A stretch of 7,919 nucleotides of DNA from positions 1 through 7,919 of the forward strand of contig JBOHRF010000236.1 in assembly GCA_050732575.1 (NCBI GenBank). The letters run 5' to 3'. Shown piece after piece: positions 1 to 5,753 of this stretch (position 1 is its first letter; every line of letters starts with the position of its first letter). Under the pieces are notes generated by a model. The model was not told the origin of the DNA. It saw only the letters and a list, made by a program, of their open reading frames with translations, and searched no databases. Both the position numbers and the translations under genes were made by a program. The stretch is from JBBDWZ01 sp050732575 (GTDB taxonomy: Bacteria > Gemmatimonadota > Gemmatimonadetes > Longimicrobiales > RSA9).

Positions 1-78
1 AACCACCTCCGTCCCGACTACTTCAGGGTCCACGTCCAGCCTATAGAACCCTGGGACATCGCCGTCCGACTAGCGTGA
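1..78 (+). CDS. Possible 3' end of an unidentified gene entering from the left
   Basis: Frame 1 is open from the first base and stops at TGA 76-78, giving 25 residues that include RPDYFRVHVQPIEPW and end in RLA. The residue mix is protein-like, and 19 of 25 codons end in G or C. If real, it is the C-terminus of a rightward gene that converges on, and overlaps, the last part of the leftward flavin reductase frame. I do not recognise the family and the fragment is too short to assign. The antisense reading of the same bases also looks protein-like, so either strand could be the coding one. Confidence 0.28.
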   Translation, partial: NHLRPDYFRVHVQPIEPWDIAVRLA

Positions 79-602
79 GTGGAGCCCTCCGAAACAGCGT
101 GGCACGTAACAAGCAGACCCTCACGAACATGAAACACGAGCACTTCGCCCACGACGAATTCGGACCCTGTATCGCCGAAAGAGAGCGCCTGGTGCAGTCG
201 GCATTCCATTGCGATGGGAGGAGCGACCAGCCGCGGAACGCTCACGCGTTCACTGGCCGTTGTCTCCAGCCCCAGCAATTCCACCTCGCTCACGTGCGGC
301 TCGTGTTCGACTGCGCTCTCGTGAATCGCCTCGACGAGGGAGCTGTCGCCGATGTGAATCACGTACTCGCCACTGGCATGGATGTTCTGGGCCGTGTCCT
401 TGATCCGTCCGGCCTTGCGTCCGATGTTGATGCCCAGCATGGGCGGTTTGTTCGAGACGAACGTGAAAGCGCTGAACGGCGCCAGATTGATGACGCCCTC
501 GACAGAACGCGTCGTCACCCAGGCGATGGGCCGCGGAACCACCATGCCCGTCATGAGCTTATAGGTCTGCTGCGGATTCAGATCCGACGCAAAGATGCGC
601 AT
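18..602 (-). CDS. Flavin reductase-like FMN-binding protein with altered C-terminus
   Basis: This is a split-barrel flavoprotein of the flavin reductase-like family (DIM6/NTAB type), a cytoplasmic NAD(P)H:FMN reductase or FMN-binding oxidoreductase. Such proteins often supply reduced flavin to a monooxygenase. ATG at 602 is chosen because MRIFASDLNPQQTYK is the usual family beginning; the frame stays open upstream to 815, but that stretch matches nothing. Family landmarks are VVPRPIAWVTT (21-31), NLAPFSAFTFVS (39-50), PPMLGINIGRKAG (53-65) and FGDTGSEFVVGEVL (142-155). After about residue 165 the expected tail, an aspartate- and glycine-rich stretch of 30 or more residues, is missing and an unrelated sequence runs to the stop. 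This suggests a frameshift or recombination near position 107. It is divergent from the 797 operon and may act with an oxygenase outside the window. Confidence 0.82.
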   Translation of the reverse strand: MRIFASDLNPQQTYKLMTGMVVPRPIAWVTTRSVEGVINLAPFSAFTFVSNKPPMLGINIGRKAGRIKDTAQNIHASGEYVIHIGDSSLVEAIHESAVEHEPHVSEVELLGLETTASERVSVPRLVAPPIAMECRLHQALSFGDTGSEFVVGEVLVFHVREGLLVTCHAVSEGSTHASRTAMSQGSIGWTWTLK

Positions 603-707
603 AGTTGCCCCCGGTTCAATGTCCACGACGCGGAACAATTCCGCGCCTCCGTCAGCAAGAATACTAACGAAGCGCTCATACCAGCGCGATCCTGGCGATG
701 ACGAAAC

Positions 708-722
708 TTCCACATGTTGGAA
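708..722. promoter_or_regulatory. Inverted repeat TTCCA-N5-TGGAA, candidate operator
   Basis: Perfect 5-bp arms (708-712 and 718-722) flank CATGT in the gap between two divergent genes. T709 and A721 give the T-N11-A spacing typical of LysR-type regulator sites inside a dyad. It lies just upstream of the proposed promoter of the rightward operon. No regulator gene is visible in the window, so the assignment is inference; 5-bp arms can occur by chance. Confidence 0.35.
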
Positions 723-740
723 CTTCTTTGACATTTCACG

Positions 741-769
741 TTGTCCGTGAGTCGGGTCCTGCCTACAGT
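741..769 (+). promoter_or_regulatory. Possible sigma70 promoter of the rightward operon
   Basis: TTGTCC (741-746) and TACAGT (764-769) are 17 bp apart and match the -35 and -10 consensus at four of six positions each. Transcription would begin near 776, about 20 nt before the start codon at 797. A better -35 match, TTGACA at 728-733, has no -10 hexamer at a suitable distance. Confidence 0.38.
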
Positions 770-796
770 CTGGCTTGTCGAATCCAGGAGACACAC

Positions 797-1756
797 ATGA
801 ACAAATGGCTCGCACTTCTTCTCGGTGCAGCGCTGGCTGCCCCCGTCTCCGCGCAGCAGTGGCCCGCGAAACCCGTGCACCTGATCGTGCCGTACCCGCC
901 GGGAGGCAACGTGGACGTTGCTGCCCGCGTCATTGCCGTGGAATTGGGCAAGCAGCTGGCGCAACCCGTGATCGTGGATAACAAGTCAGGGGCAGGCGGA
1001 TTGATCGCAGGTGACTTCGTTGCCAAGGCGGACCCGGACGGGTACACGCTCTTCATGGCTGCGAACGGGCCACTGCTCTATGCGCCCACTATTTACGGGC
1101 GTCCCGCGTACCAATGGAACAAGAACTTCGCACCTGTCAGCTCCGTGACGTTCACGCCGCTCGTCGTGCAGGTGAATCCGTCCGTGCCAGCGAAGACGAT
1201 GCCGGAACTGATTGCGTTGGCCAAAGCGAAGCCGGGCGCGCTGACCATGGCCTCGCCTGGGGCGGGCACCACGAACCACCTCTTGAGCGAGATGCTGCAG
1301 CGCGTTACGGGAGCTCGCTGGATGACCGTCCACTACAAGGGAAACGCACCTGCGATGAATGACTTGCTCGGGGGCCAGGTCCAGTTCTCGCTGGACCAAG
1401 TTTCTGTCGCCCAGCCGTTCATCAAGCAGGGCCAGACTCGGGCTCTTGCCGTGGTGGCGCCCAAGCGCGTGCCGTGGCTGCCGGACGTGCCCACGCTCGA
1501 CGAACAGGGTATTGCCGGCATCGACGGGCAGACCTTCACGGGTTTGCTCGCGCCGGCGAGAACATCACCCCAGGTGATCTCCACGCTGAGCGCCGCCCTT
1601 CGTAAGGTGCTGCAGGACCCCGCCATAGTGAAGAAGCTCTACGACATCGGGACGGAGGCGCGCTGGATGTCGCCCCAGGACTTTCACGCCTATCTGGAGA
1701 AGGAAGAGTCCACCTGGATGCCGATCATCAAATCCGCGAACATCCGCGCCGAGTGA
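797..1756 (+). CDS. Bug/TctC-family tripartite tricarboxylate transporter substrate-binding protein
   Basis: This is a periplasmic binding protein that captures a small carboxylated solute for a TctABC-type secondary transporter or for signalling. The start at 797 has a strong AGGAG (786-790) six bases upstream and gives 319 residues, normal for the family. A Sec signal peptide covers about residues 1-19, with cleavage likely after PVSA. The first ligand loop is canonical (VPYPPGGNVD, 31-40). Other family signatures are DNKSGAGGLIAGDFVAKADPD (61-81), GTTNHLLSEML (157-167), VHYKGNAPAMNDLLGGQV (178-195) and WLPDVPTLDEQG (227-238). It is first in the operon, and the next gene follows after 10 nt. 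No TctA or TctB membrane subunits are present, which is common for Bug genes in Burkholderiales. The nearby enzymes suggest an aromatic acid or ring-cleavage-related ligand, but this is inference. Confidence 0.94.
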   Translation: MNKWLALLLGAALAAPVSAQQWPAKPVHLIVPYPPGGNVDVAARVIAVELGKQLAQPVIVDNKSGAGGLIAGDFVAKADPDGYTLFMAANGPLLYAPTIYGRPAYQWNKNFAPVSSVTFTPLVVQVNPSVPAKTMPELIALAKAKPGALTMASPGAGTTNHLLSEMLQRVTGARWMTVHYKGNAPAMNDLLGGQVQFSLDQVSVAQPFIKQGQTRALAVVAPKRVPWLPDVPTLDEQGIAGIDGQTFTGLLAPARTSPQVISTLSAALRKVLQDPAIVKKLYDIGTEARWMSPQDFHAYLEKEESTWMPIIKSANIRAE

Positions 1757-1766
1757 GGACAGCTGC

Positions 1767-2168
1767 ATGAGCAAACGCCACACCATCCATGTGGATGGCT
1801 TCAGTCACGCCAACCCGATTCCTGCGGCCTGCCGGATCGGGCCACTCCTGATGTCCGGACTGATCAACGGAACCGACCCGGCGACCGGCAAGCTGGCCGC
1901 CACCTTCGACGAGCAATGCGCACACATGTTCGCCCAGGTCTCTCGAATCCTCGAAGTGGCAGGCGGCACGCCGGCCGATATCACGCGGATGGTCGTTTGG
2001 TTGAAGGACCGTTCGCAGCGCGGTCCTCTCAATGAGCAATGGCTCCGTATGTTCCCGGACGCGAACGACCGTCCGGCGCGCATCAGTCTGCAGGCAAGCG
2101 ATCTTTCCAACGGCATCCTGGTGCAGTGCGAAATCACGGCCTACCTCGATGCCCAGATGCCCCACTGA
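1767..2168 (+). CDS. RidA-family (YjgF/YER057c/UK114) protein
   Basis: This is a small cytoplasmic trimer-forming protein. Family members hydrolyse reactive enamine/imine intermediates to ketoacids and ammonia, and some relatives are 2-aminomuconate deaminases. Its 133 residues are the normal length. The ligand-binding arginine of active RidA proteins is present in the PAR motif (Arg105), followed by the usual acidic position (Glu122 in VQCEITAYL). The N-terminal substrate-site region reads IGPLLMSGLI (24-33), and the central helix region is DEQCAHMFAQVSRILEVAGG (48-67). The Shine-Dalgarno TGAGGA (1754-1759) overlaps the stop of the preceding gene. The amidohydrolase starts 5 nt after its stop, so the two are probably translationally coupled. 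In a catabolic operon it is more likely a pathway deaminase or tautomerase-like helper than the housekeeping RidA. Confidence 0.93.
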   Translation: MSKRHTIHVDGFSHANPIPAACRIGPLLMSGLINGTDPATGKLAATFDEQCAHMFAQVSRILEVAGGTPADITRMVVWLKDRSQRGPLNEQWLRMFPDANDRPARISLQASDLSNGILVQCEITAYLDAQMPH

Positions 2169-2173
2169 AAACC

Positions 2174-3067
2174 ATGCCCGACTACTACCCGTTCCACCCC
2201 CATCCGCGCACGCCGTCGCGCATGCCGCCCGCCGGCACGATCGACAGCCAGTTTCACGTACTCGGCCCGGTCGAGAAGTATCCGGTTCGTCCCGGGGCGG
2301 CGTACGAGATGCCCTCTGCAACCTGGGAGGCCGCCCGGCGCATGCACCAGGCCTTGGGCATTCGCCGAGGCATTGTCGTGCAGACGACGACCTACGGCGC
2401 CGACCATCGTGTGGTGCTGGACGCGCTGGCGGCGCTCGGTCCCGGCTACAAAGGATGTGCCAACGCGCTGTTGTTCGAGTCGGCCGATGATGCAACGCTG
2501 GAGAAGTTGCACGCGGCGGGCGTGCGCGGTGCGCGATTCTCTTTCCGCCAGGCGCTAGGTGCCGTCCTCAGCCGCGATGCGTTCGACCGGGCCGTGGCCA
2601 GAATGCGTGAGCTGGGCTGGTACATGAAGATCCAGCCGGAGCAGAGCGGCATCCTGGAAAGCGCGCACTGGTTCGAGCACCTTGACCTGCCGATCCTGAT
2701 CGATCATATGGGCCGCCCGAACGCGGCGCTCGGGCCGCAGCGCGATCCCAACATCGCGAAGCTCCGGGAACTTCTGAGCCGCGGGAACTTCTGGGTGATG
2801 CTCTCGCTGGGGGAAAAGATTTCGCAGGCCGGGGCTCCCTATGACGATGCGGTTCCGCTGGCGCGAGCGCTGATCGATGCAGCCCCCCATCGTTGCGTAT
2901 GGGCGTCCGACTGGCCGCATCCCGTTTCCAGGCAGGCGCCGCCGAATGACGCCGACCTGCTCGAGCTGATGTACCGATACGTGGGAAGCGAAAGCGAGCT
3001 GCAGAAGATCATGGTCGACAACCCGGCCGAGCTGTTCGGCTACAGCCACGAAGAGGCCTGCCGATGA
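2174..3067 (+). CDS. COG3618-family amidohydrolase, LigI-like (2-pyrone-4,6-dicarboxylate lactonase relative)
   Basis: This is a TIM-barrel hydrolase of the amidohydrolase superfamily (Amidohydro_2). Relatives open lactones in aromatic degradation, for example LigI on 2-pyrone-4,6-dicarboxylate. The protein has 297 residues. Key segments are IDSQFHVLGP (23-32, strand 1), IVVQTTTYG (67-75), VRGARFSF (117-124), LIDHMGRP (175-182) and VWASDWPHP (242-250), which holds the strand-8 catalytic aspartate (Asp246). The usual HxH after strand 1 reads Gln26-Phe-His28, so the first histidine is replaced. LigI is known to work without a divalent metal, so this need not mean inactivity. ATG 2174 is the first methionine after the RidA stop; its ribosome site is poor, consistent with coupling. 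The stop overlaps the next start (ATGA, 3064-3067). The exact substrate is unknown. Confidence 0.91.
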   Translation: MPDYYPFHPHPRTPSRMPPAGTIDSQFHVLGPVEKYPVRPGAAYEMPSATWEAARRMHQALGIRRGIVVQTTTYGADHRVVLDALAALGPGYKGCANALLFESADDATLEKLHAAGVRGARFSFRQALGAVLSRDAFDRAVARMRELGWYMKIQPEQSGILESAHWFEHLDLPILIDHMGRPNAALGPQRDPNIAKLRELLSRGNFWVMLSLGEKISQAGAPYDDAVPLARALIDAAPHRCVWASDWPHPVSRQAPPNDADLLELMYRYVGSESELQKIMVDNPAELFGYSHEEACR

Positions 3068-3705
3068 AAACTGTCGTCGGAGCCCTGCTCAACTTCCGCG
3101 GCGCGTGGGAAGCCATGGAGCCGGCGATGTATCGCGAGCCGCACCACAAGCCGCCGGTGCACCCCGTCCTCTATCTGAAACCCGCAAACACTTGGCGCGC
3201 CTCGGGCGACACGATCGTGATCCCGCACGGCATCAGCGAGGTCGAGGTGGGTGCCACGCTCGGCGTGGTGATGGGTACCACGGCGGCAAGGGTGCGCCGG
3301 GAAGATGCCTTGAGGCACGTGGCCGGCTATGTGGTCGTCAATGACGTCACGGTCCCGCATGAAGCGGTGCTTCGTCCGCCGCTGAAGCAGAAGTGCCGGG
3401 ATGGCTTCTGCCCTATGGGAGAGATGGTGGGCGCCAACCAGATCATGAATCCGGATGCCCTGGAGCTCCGGGCCTACGTGAACGGCGAGCTCCGGCTCGT
3501 GAACACGACGGCACACCTGGTACGAAACGTGCGGCAGCTCATCGCGGACGTCAGCGAGTTCATGTCCCTCCGTCAGGGCGACGTGCTTCTCGTCGGCATT
3601 CCTGAGAACGCACCGCGCGCACGGCCGGGTGACCACGTTGCCATCGAGATCGACGGAGTCGGGCGTCTCGAGAATCAATTCATTGGGGAAGGAGCACCGA
3701 CATGA
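3064..3705 (+). CDS. hpaG1: FAH-family protein, HpaG N-terminal-half type (5-oxopent-3-ene-1,2,5-tricarboxylate decarboxylase subunit-like)
   Basis: It matches the N-terminal half of HpaG/HpcE, which in 4-hydroxyphenylacetate (homoprotocatechuate) breakdown decarboxylates 5-oxopent-3-ene-1,2,5-tricarboxylate and isomerises the product. The family pattern is clear: YLKPANTW (37-44), GYVVVNDVTVPHE (88-100), KQKCRDGFCPMGE (108-120) and a final DGVGRLEN (197-204). The length is 213 residues. The E-x-E metal ligands seen in the next gene are replaced here by Gly63 and Thr65 in EVGATLGVVMG, although Asp94 remains. It therefore probably lacks a complete metal site and works as a partner subunit. The Shine-Dalgarno AAGAGG (3051-3056) lies inside the upstream gene, and both ends overlap neighbouring genes by ATGA. 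The symbol reflects family likeness; the true substrate could be a related ring-cleavage product. Confidence 0.87.
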   Translation: MKTVVGALLNFRGAWEAMEPAMYREPHHKPPVHPVLYLKPANTWRASGDTIVIPHGISEVEVGATLGVVMGTTAARVRREDALRHVAGYVVVNDVTVPHEAVLRPPLKQKCRDGFCPMGEMVGANQIMNPDALELRAYVNGELRLVNTTAHLVRNVRQLIADVSEFMSLRQGDVLLVGIPENAPRARPGDHVAIEIDGVGRLENQFIGEGAPT

Positions 3706-4490
3706 GGACCGGCCGCGTCGCCTATGGCGGAGCCATTCATGAATGCACACCCCGCGACGGCGACAGCCTGCGCCTGGCTGACGGTCGGGTGCTGAACGAG
3801 TCGGAGGTCGTTTGGCTCCCGCCCCTCGAGGCAAGGACGATCTTTGCCCTTGCTCTGAACTACGCAGATCACGCGGCCGAGCTCGCCGCCAAGTCTTCCG
3901 CGGAACAATCCCGATTCTTGCAGGCGCAGCGCACCGAGCCCATCGTTTTCCTGAAGGCCGAGAACACACTGATCGGTCATCGGGGTTTGACGCGCCGGCC
4001 TGCCGAAGCGGAGTTCATGCACTACGAGTGCGAGCTTGCGGTCGTCATCGGCCGCGAGGGCAAGAGGATATCCCGCCAACACGCCATGGATCACGTTGCG
4101 GGGTACACGGTTGCCAATGACTACGCGATCCGCAATTTTCTCGAGCCCTACTATCGGCCGAATTTGCGCGTGAAGAGTCGAGACGGCTGCACCGCACTTG
4201 GGCCCTGGTTCGTGCCGAGGGATGAGATCCCTGACCCTACGGACCTGCGCCTGAGCACCCACGTGAACGGAACGCTGGTGCAGGAAGGGAACACACGCGA
4301 CATGATTCATGACGTGCCGAGCCTGATCGAGTTCCTCAGCGGCTTCATGACATTGAGCCCCGGGGACGTCATCCTCACCGGCACGCCCAAAGGGTCGGTC
4401 GATGTGAAGCCAGGGGACGAAGTGTTGTGCGAAGTGGATGGCGTCGGTAGTTTGAGAAATCATGTTGTGCGGGACTGGATACCGGCTTAG
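3702..4490 (+). CDS. hpaG2: FAH-family protein, HpaG C-terminal-half type (2-hydroxyhepta-2,4-diene-1,7-dioate isomerase/decarboxylase)
   Basis: It matches the C-terminal catalytic half of HpaG/HpcE. Landmarks are VWLPPLEARTIFALALNYADH (37-57), MHYECELAVVIG (106-117) with metal ligands Glu109 and Glu111, GYTVANDYAIRNFLE (134-148) with the third ligand Asp140, YYRPNLRVKSRDG (150-162) with the conserved Lys158, and LTGTPKG (225-231). The FAH core is complete at 262 residues. About ten extra residues occur around 63-80, before FLKAENT, compared with HpaG proteins I recall. A strong AAGGAG (3689-3694) precedes the ATG, which overlaps the upstream stop (ATGA). It probably pairs with the preceding gene product as a heteromeric isomerase/decarboxylase. 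It is the last operon gene: its TAG stop shares bases with the stop of a transposase relic on the other strand, so any genes once downstream are cut off. Confidence 0.93.
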   Translation: MRTGRVAYGGAIHECTPRDGDSLRLADGRVLNESEVVWLPPLEARTIFALALNYADHAAELAAKSSAEQSRFLQAQRTEPIVFLKAENTLIGHRGLTRRPAEAEFMHYECELAVVIGREGKRISRQHAMDHVAGYTVANDYAIRNFLEPYYRPNLRVKSRDGCTALGPWFVPRDEIPDPTDLRLSTHVNGTLVQEGNTRDMIHDVPSLIEFLSGFMTLSPGDVILTGTPKGSVDVKPGDEVLCEVDGVGSLRNHVVRDWIPA

Positions 4491-4738
4491 AGCGGCCAAT
4501 AAAACACATTCAATACGCGAACGCAGATGACGCAACAGGCCGGAGAGAGCTGCGCCAAACGAGCATCAAAGCGACGTTCAAACTGGATGCGTAACTTGCC
4601 GAAGGCGGCCAGCCAGCCATGCGTGCGCTCGACCACCCAACGGTGACACCTGAGATGGGTGCTGCAAAGCGAGCAGTTGTAACCCTTATCGGCACGACAG
4701 TTTTTCAGGCCATCGCGGTAGCCGCTTGCGATGACCAT
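4487..4738 (-). pseudogene. IS5-family transposase remnant (C-terminal end, internally deleted)
   Basis: The leftward frame encodes ADKGYN followed closely by HRWVVERTHGWLAAFGKLR and a hydrophobic end (PACCVICVRVLNVF). In complete IS5-group DDE transposases ADKGY carries a catalytic aspartate and RWVVERT the catalytic glutamate, normally with some 25 more residues between them (a stretch around an arginine-rich ...RRGIESS...RLG segment). Here only about a dozen residues separate them, so an internal deletion is likely. Upstream of about 4738 the frame shows no transposase sequence before an in-frame stop near 4815. The N-terminal two thirds and any recognisable terminal inverted repeat are gone. 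The element cannot be active. Confidence 0.75.
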
Positions 4739-4969
4739 ACACCGCTGGCAACGCGCCGACCAGTTGCTAAAAAACCGCCGAATCGCGACAGTGGGCTCAG
4801 GTGACGAAAACCTTCAGTGGAATGCTCTAGCGATCCATGATGAGATGGCACTTATTCCCCGTTCTGCGGGTTTGAGTTCCGTATGCGAGCCCCCCGGGGA
4901 GCCAGGCACGCCGGCCCCTCGCCTACCGCACCGGCATGGTTGTCTCCGTTTGAAGTCGCAACATGCAGC
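4739..4969. other. Gene-free stretch, probably insertion-sequence debris
   Basis: This is the remainder of the gap between the transposase fragment and the PF06684 gene. No intact gene is seen. The rightward reading around 4800-4890 (GDENLQWNALAIHDEMAL) resembles leftover frames I associate with the non-coding ends of common proteobacterial insertion sequences. That is a memory-based impression, not a homology result. A run of six T on the minus strand (4769-4774) has no stem before it. No promoter or RNA gene was recognised. Confidence 0.3.
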
Positions 4970-5548
4970 TCAGCGCTGCCCGTCGTGTACGGCGACCTTT
5001 TCCTTGGTGAGACCGCCGATTCGCGCATGGACACGGCCACCGGTTCCCATCACCAGCGCAAACAGAATCTCATTCGGCCTCGGCGCATCCTGGATGCCGA
5101 CTTCCATGCTGTTGTAGTGGCTGCGGACGTAGGAGGCATGGATGTAGTGCAGGGGCACCATCAATCGGTAGCCGGTCGCGGCAACGGCCTTGGCCGCAGG
5201 AACCATCGCCTTGGGCTCGCCAAGCACCTCGCGCATGGCCCAACCGCCAGCCTCGTGCCAAACGGCGCCGTGCTCCATCTCACCAAGCACCCCGACGATA
5301 GCCGCCTTACTGTACACCTCGACCTTGTCGCGCCCCAACGTGTCGACCAGTTCCGTGGCCAACAGCGTTCCCAGAGAACGTAGCTCTGCCATAAAGGGCA
5401 TCAAGTCTGGTTCGTAGCGGCCCGCATAAGGGTTCAGGATCACCGCACAGGCGGCGGCCAGCTTCAGCGGAACGGGCGCAGATGGCCCACCCTCGTGATA
5501 AATGGTTTCGACGTTGAGACTTCGCTTGCGGATTTCGATCAATGACAT
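4970..5548 (-). CDS. PF06684 (DUF1185, 'amino acid synthesis') family protein
   Basis: The 192 residues are full length for this family. Typical segments are RKRSLNVETIYHEGG (7-21), AAACAVILNPYAGRYEPDL (31-49), VEVYSKAAIVGVLGEMEHGA (77-96), VPLHYIHASYVRSHYNSMEV (131-150) and DAPRPNEILFALVMGTGGR (154-172). Structures of relatives, including one from Bordetella bronchiseptica, were described as a variant of the Bacillus chorismate mutase fold, with a proposed role in amino-acid metabolism. No reaction is firmly established that I know of. The start at 5548 has GAGGT (5552-5556) only three bases upstream. It is on the same strand as the second Bug gene but separated by 205 bp holding a transposase-like fragment, and a second relic lies downstream. 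It may have belonged to the same operon or arrived separately. Confidence 0.91.
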   Translation of the reverse strand: MSLIEIRKRSLNVETIYHEGGPSAPVPLKLAAACAVILNPYAGRYEPDLMPFMAELRSLGTLLATELVDTLGRDKVEVYSKAAIVGVLGEMEHGAVWHEAGGWAMREVLGEPKAMVPAAKAVAATGYRLMVPLHYIHASYVRSHYNSMEVGIQDAPRPNEILFALVMGTGGRVHARIGGLTKEKVAVHDGQR

Positions 5549-5592
5549 AGAACCTCACAGTTTTGAACAACGACACGCGCATGCTGCTCCTA

Positions 5593-5714
5593 TAGCAGGG
5601 ATAGCGCTTCTTGATCTCGCACACCATGCGCGGCAAGGACATCTCCTTGGGCAAGGTAGACAGCTGGTACCTCTTGGGTCCCGGTGGCCCGAAGGCCACT
5701 TGATGAGCAGCCAC
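5593..5714 (-). pseudogene. Probable transposase fragment, IS701-like
   Basis: A leftward frame reads GPKRYQLSTLPKEMSLPRMV and then EIKKRYP. The pattern K-x-Y/W-x-LSTLP-x-x-x-x-L-x-x-(M/L)V-x-x-x-K-x-R-(Y/W) is the segment just before the catalytic-glutamate region of IS701-type DDE transposases, where the usual continuation is RWRIERDY-x-ELK. Here likeness stops after KKRY. Forty of the 45 codons from 5699 to 5565 end in G or C, much more than in the opposite frames, which supports a once-coding fragment. No start, stop or terminal repeat of the element is present. Family assignment rests on this short motif only. Confidence 0.42.
5684..5699 (-). other. Perfect 6-bp stem with a TTCG loop
   Basis: Read on the minus strand this is GTGGCC-TTCG-GGCCAC, a perfect stem closed by C(UUCG)G, one of the most stable RNA tetraloops. 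It lies about 55 nt after the stop of the second Bug gene in the direction of transcription. No T-run follows, so it is not a standard intrinsic terminator; it could stabilise the 3' end of the mRNA or slow polymerase. It also lies inside the apparent transposase fragment and may simply be coding sequence. Confidence 0.35.
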
Positions 5715-5753
5715 TGGGGCGTCCGCAACTCGCTGCGCGGGTTACCGACTCCC

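Noticed and set aside
75..701. Long rightward open frame opposite the flavin reductase
   Set aside because: It is antisense to a clear family match and is explained by high-GC codon symmetry. Similar antisense frames at 1728-2495, 3040-3969, 3675-4535, 5502-6101 and 6390-7451 are rejected for the same reason.
698..796. Longer start for the first Bug protein
   Set aside because: It would place 33 residues before an otherwise perfect signal peptide; the AGGAG six bases before 797 fixes the start.
603..815. N-terminal extension of the flavin reductase frame up to 815
   Set aside because: The frame is open, but the extra 71 residues match no part of the family, the usual family start is at 602, and the extension would run through the promoter region and into the start of the divergent Bug gene.
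4765..4800. Intrinsic terminator (six T on the minus strand at 4769-4774)
   Set aside because: GC-rich bases precede the T-run, but no paired stem can be drawn.
4731..5117. Rightward 128-codon frame over the junction
   Set aside because: Part resembles insertion-sequence end debris and the rest is antisense to the PF06684 gene; there is no credible ribosome site.
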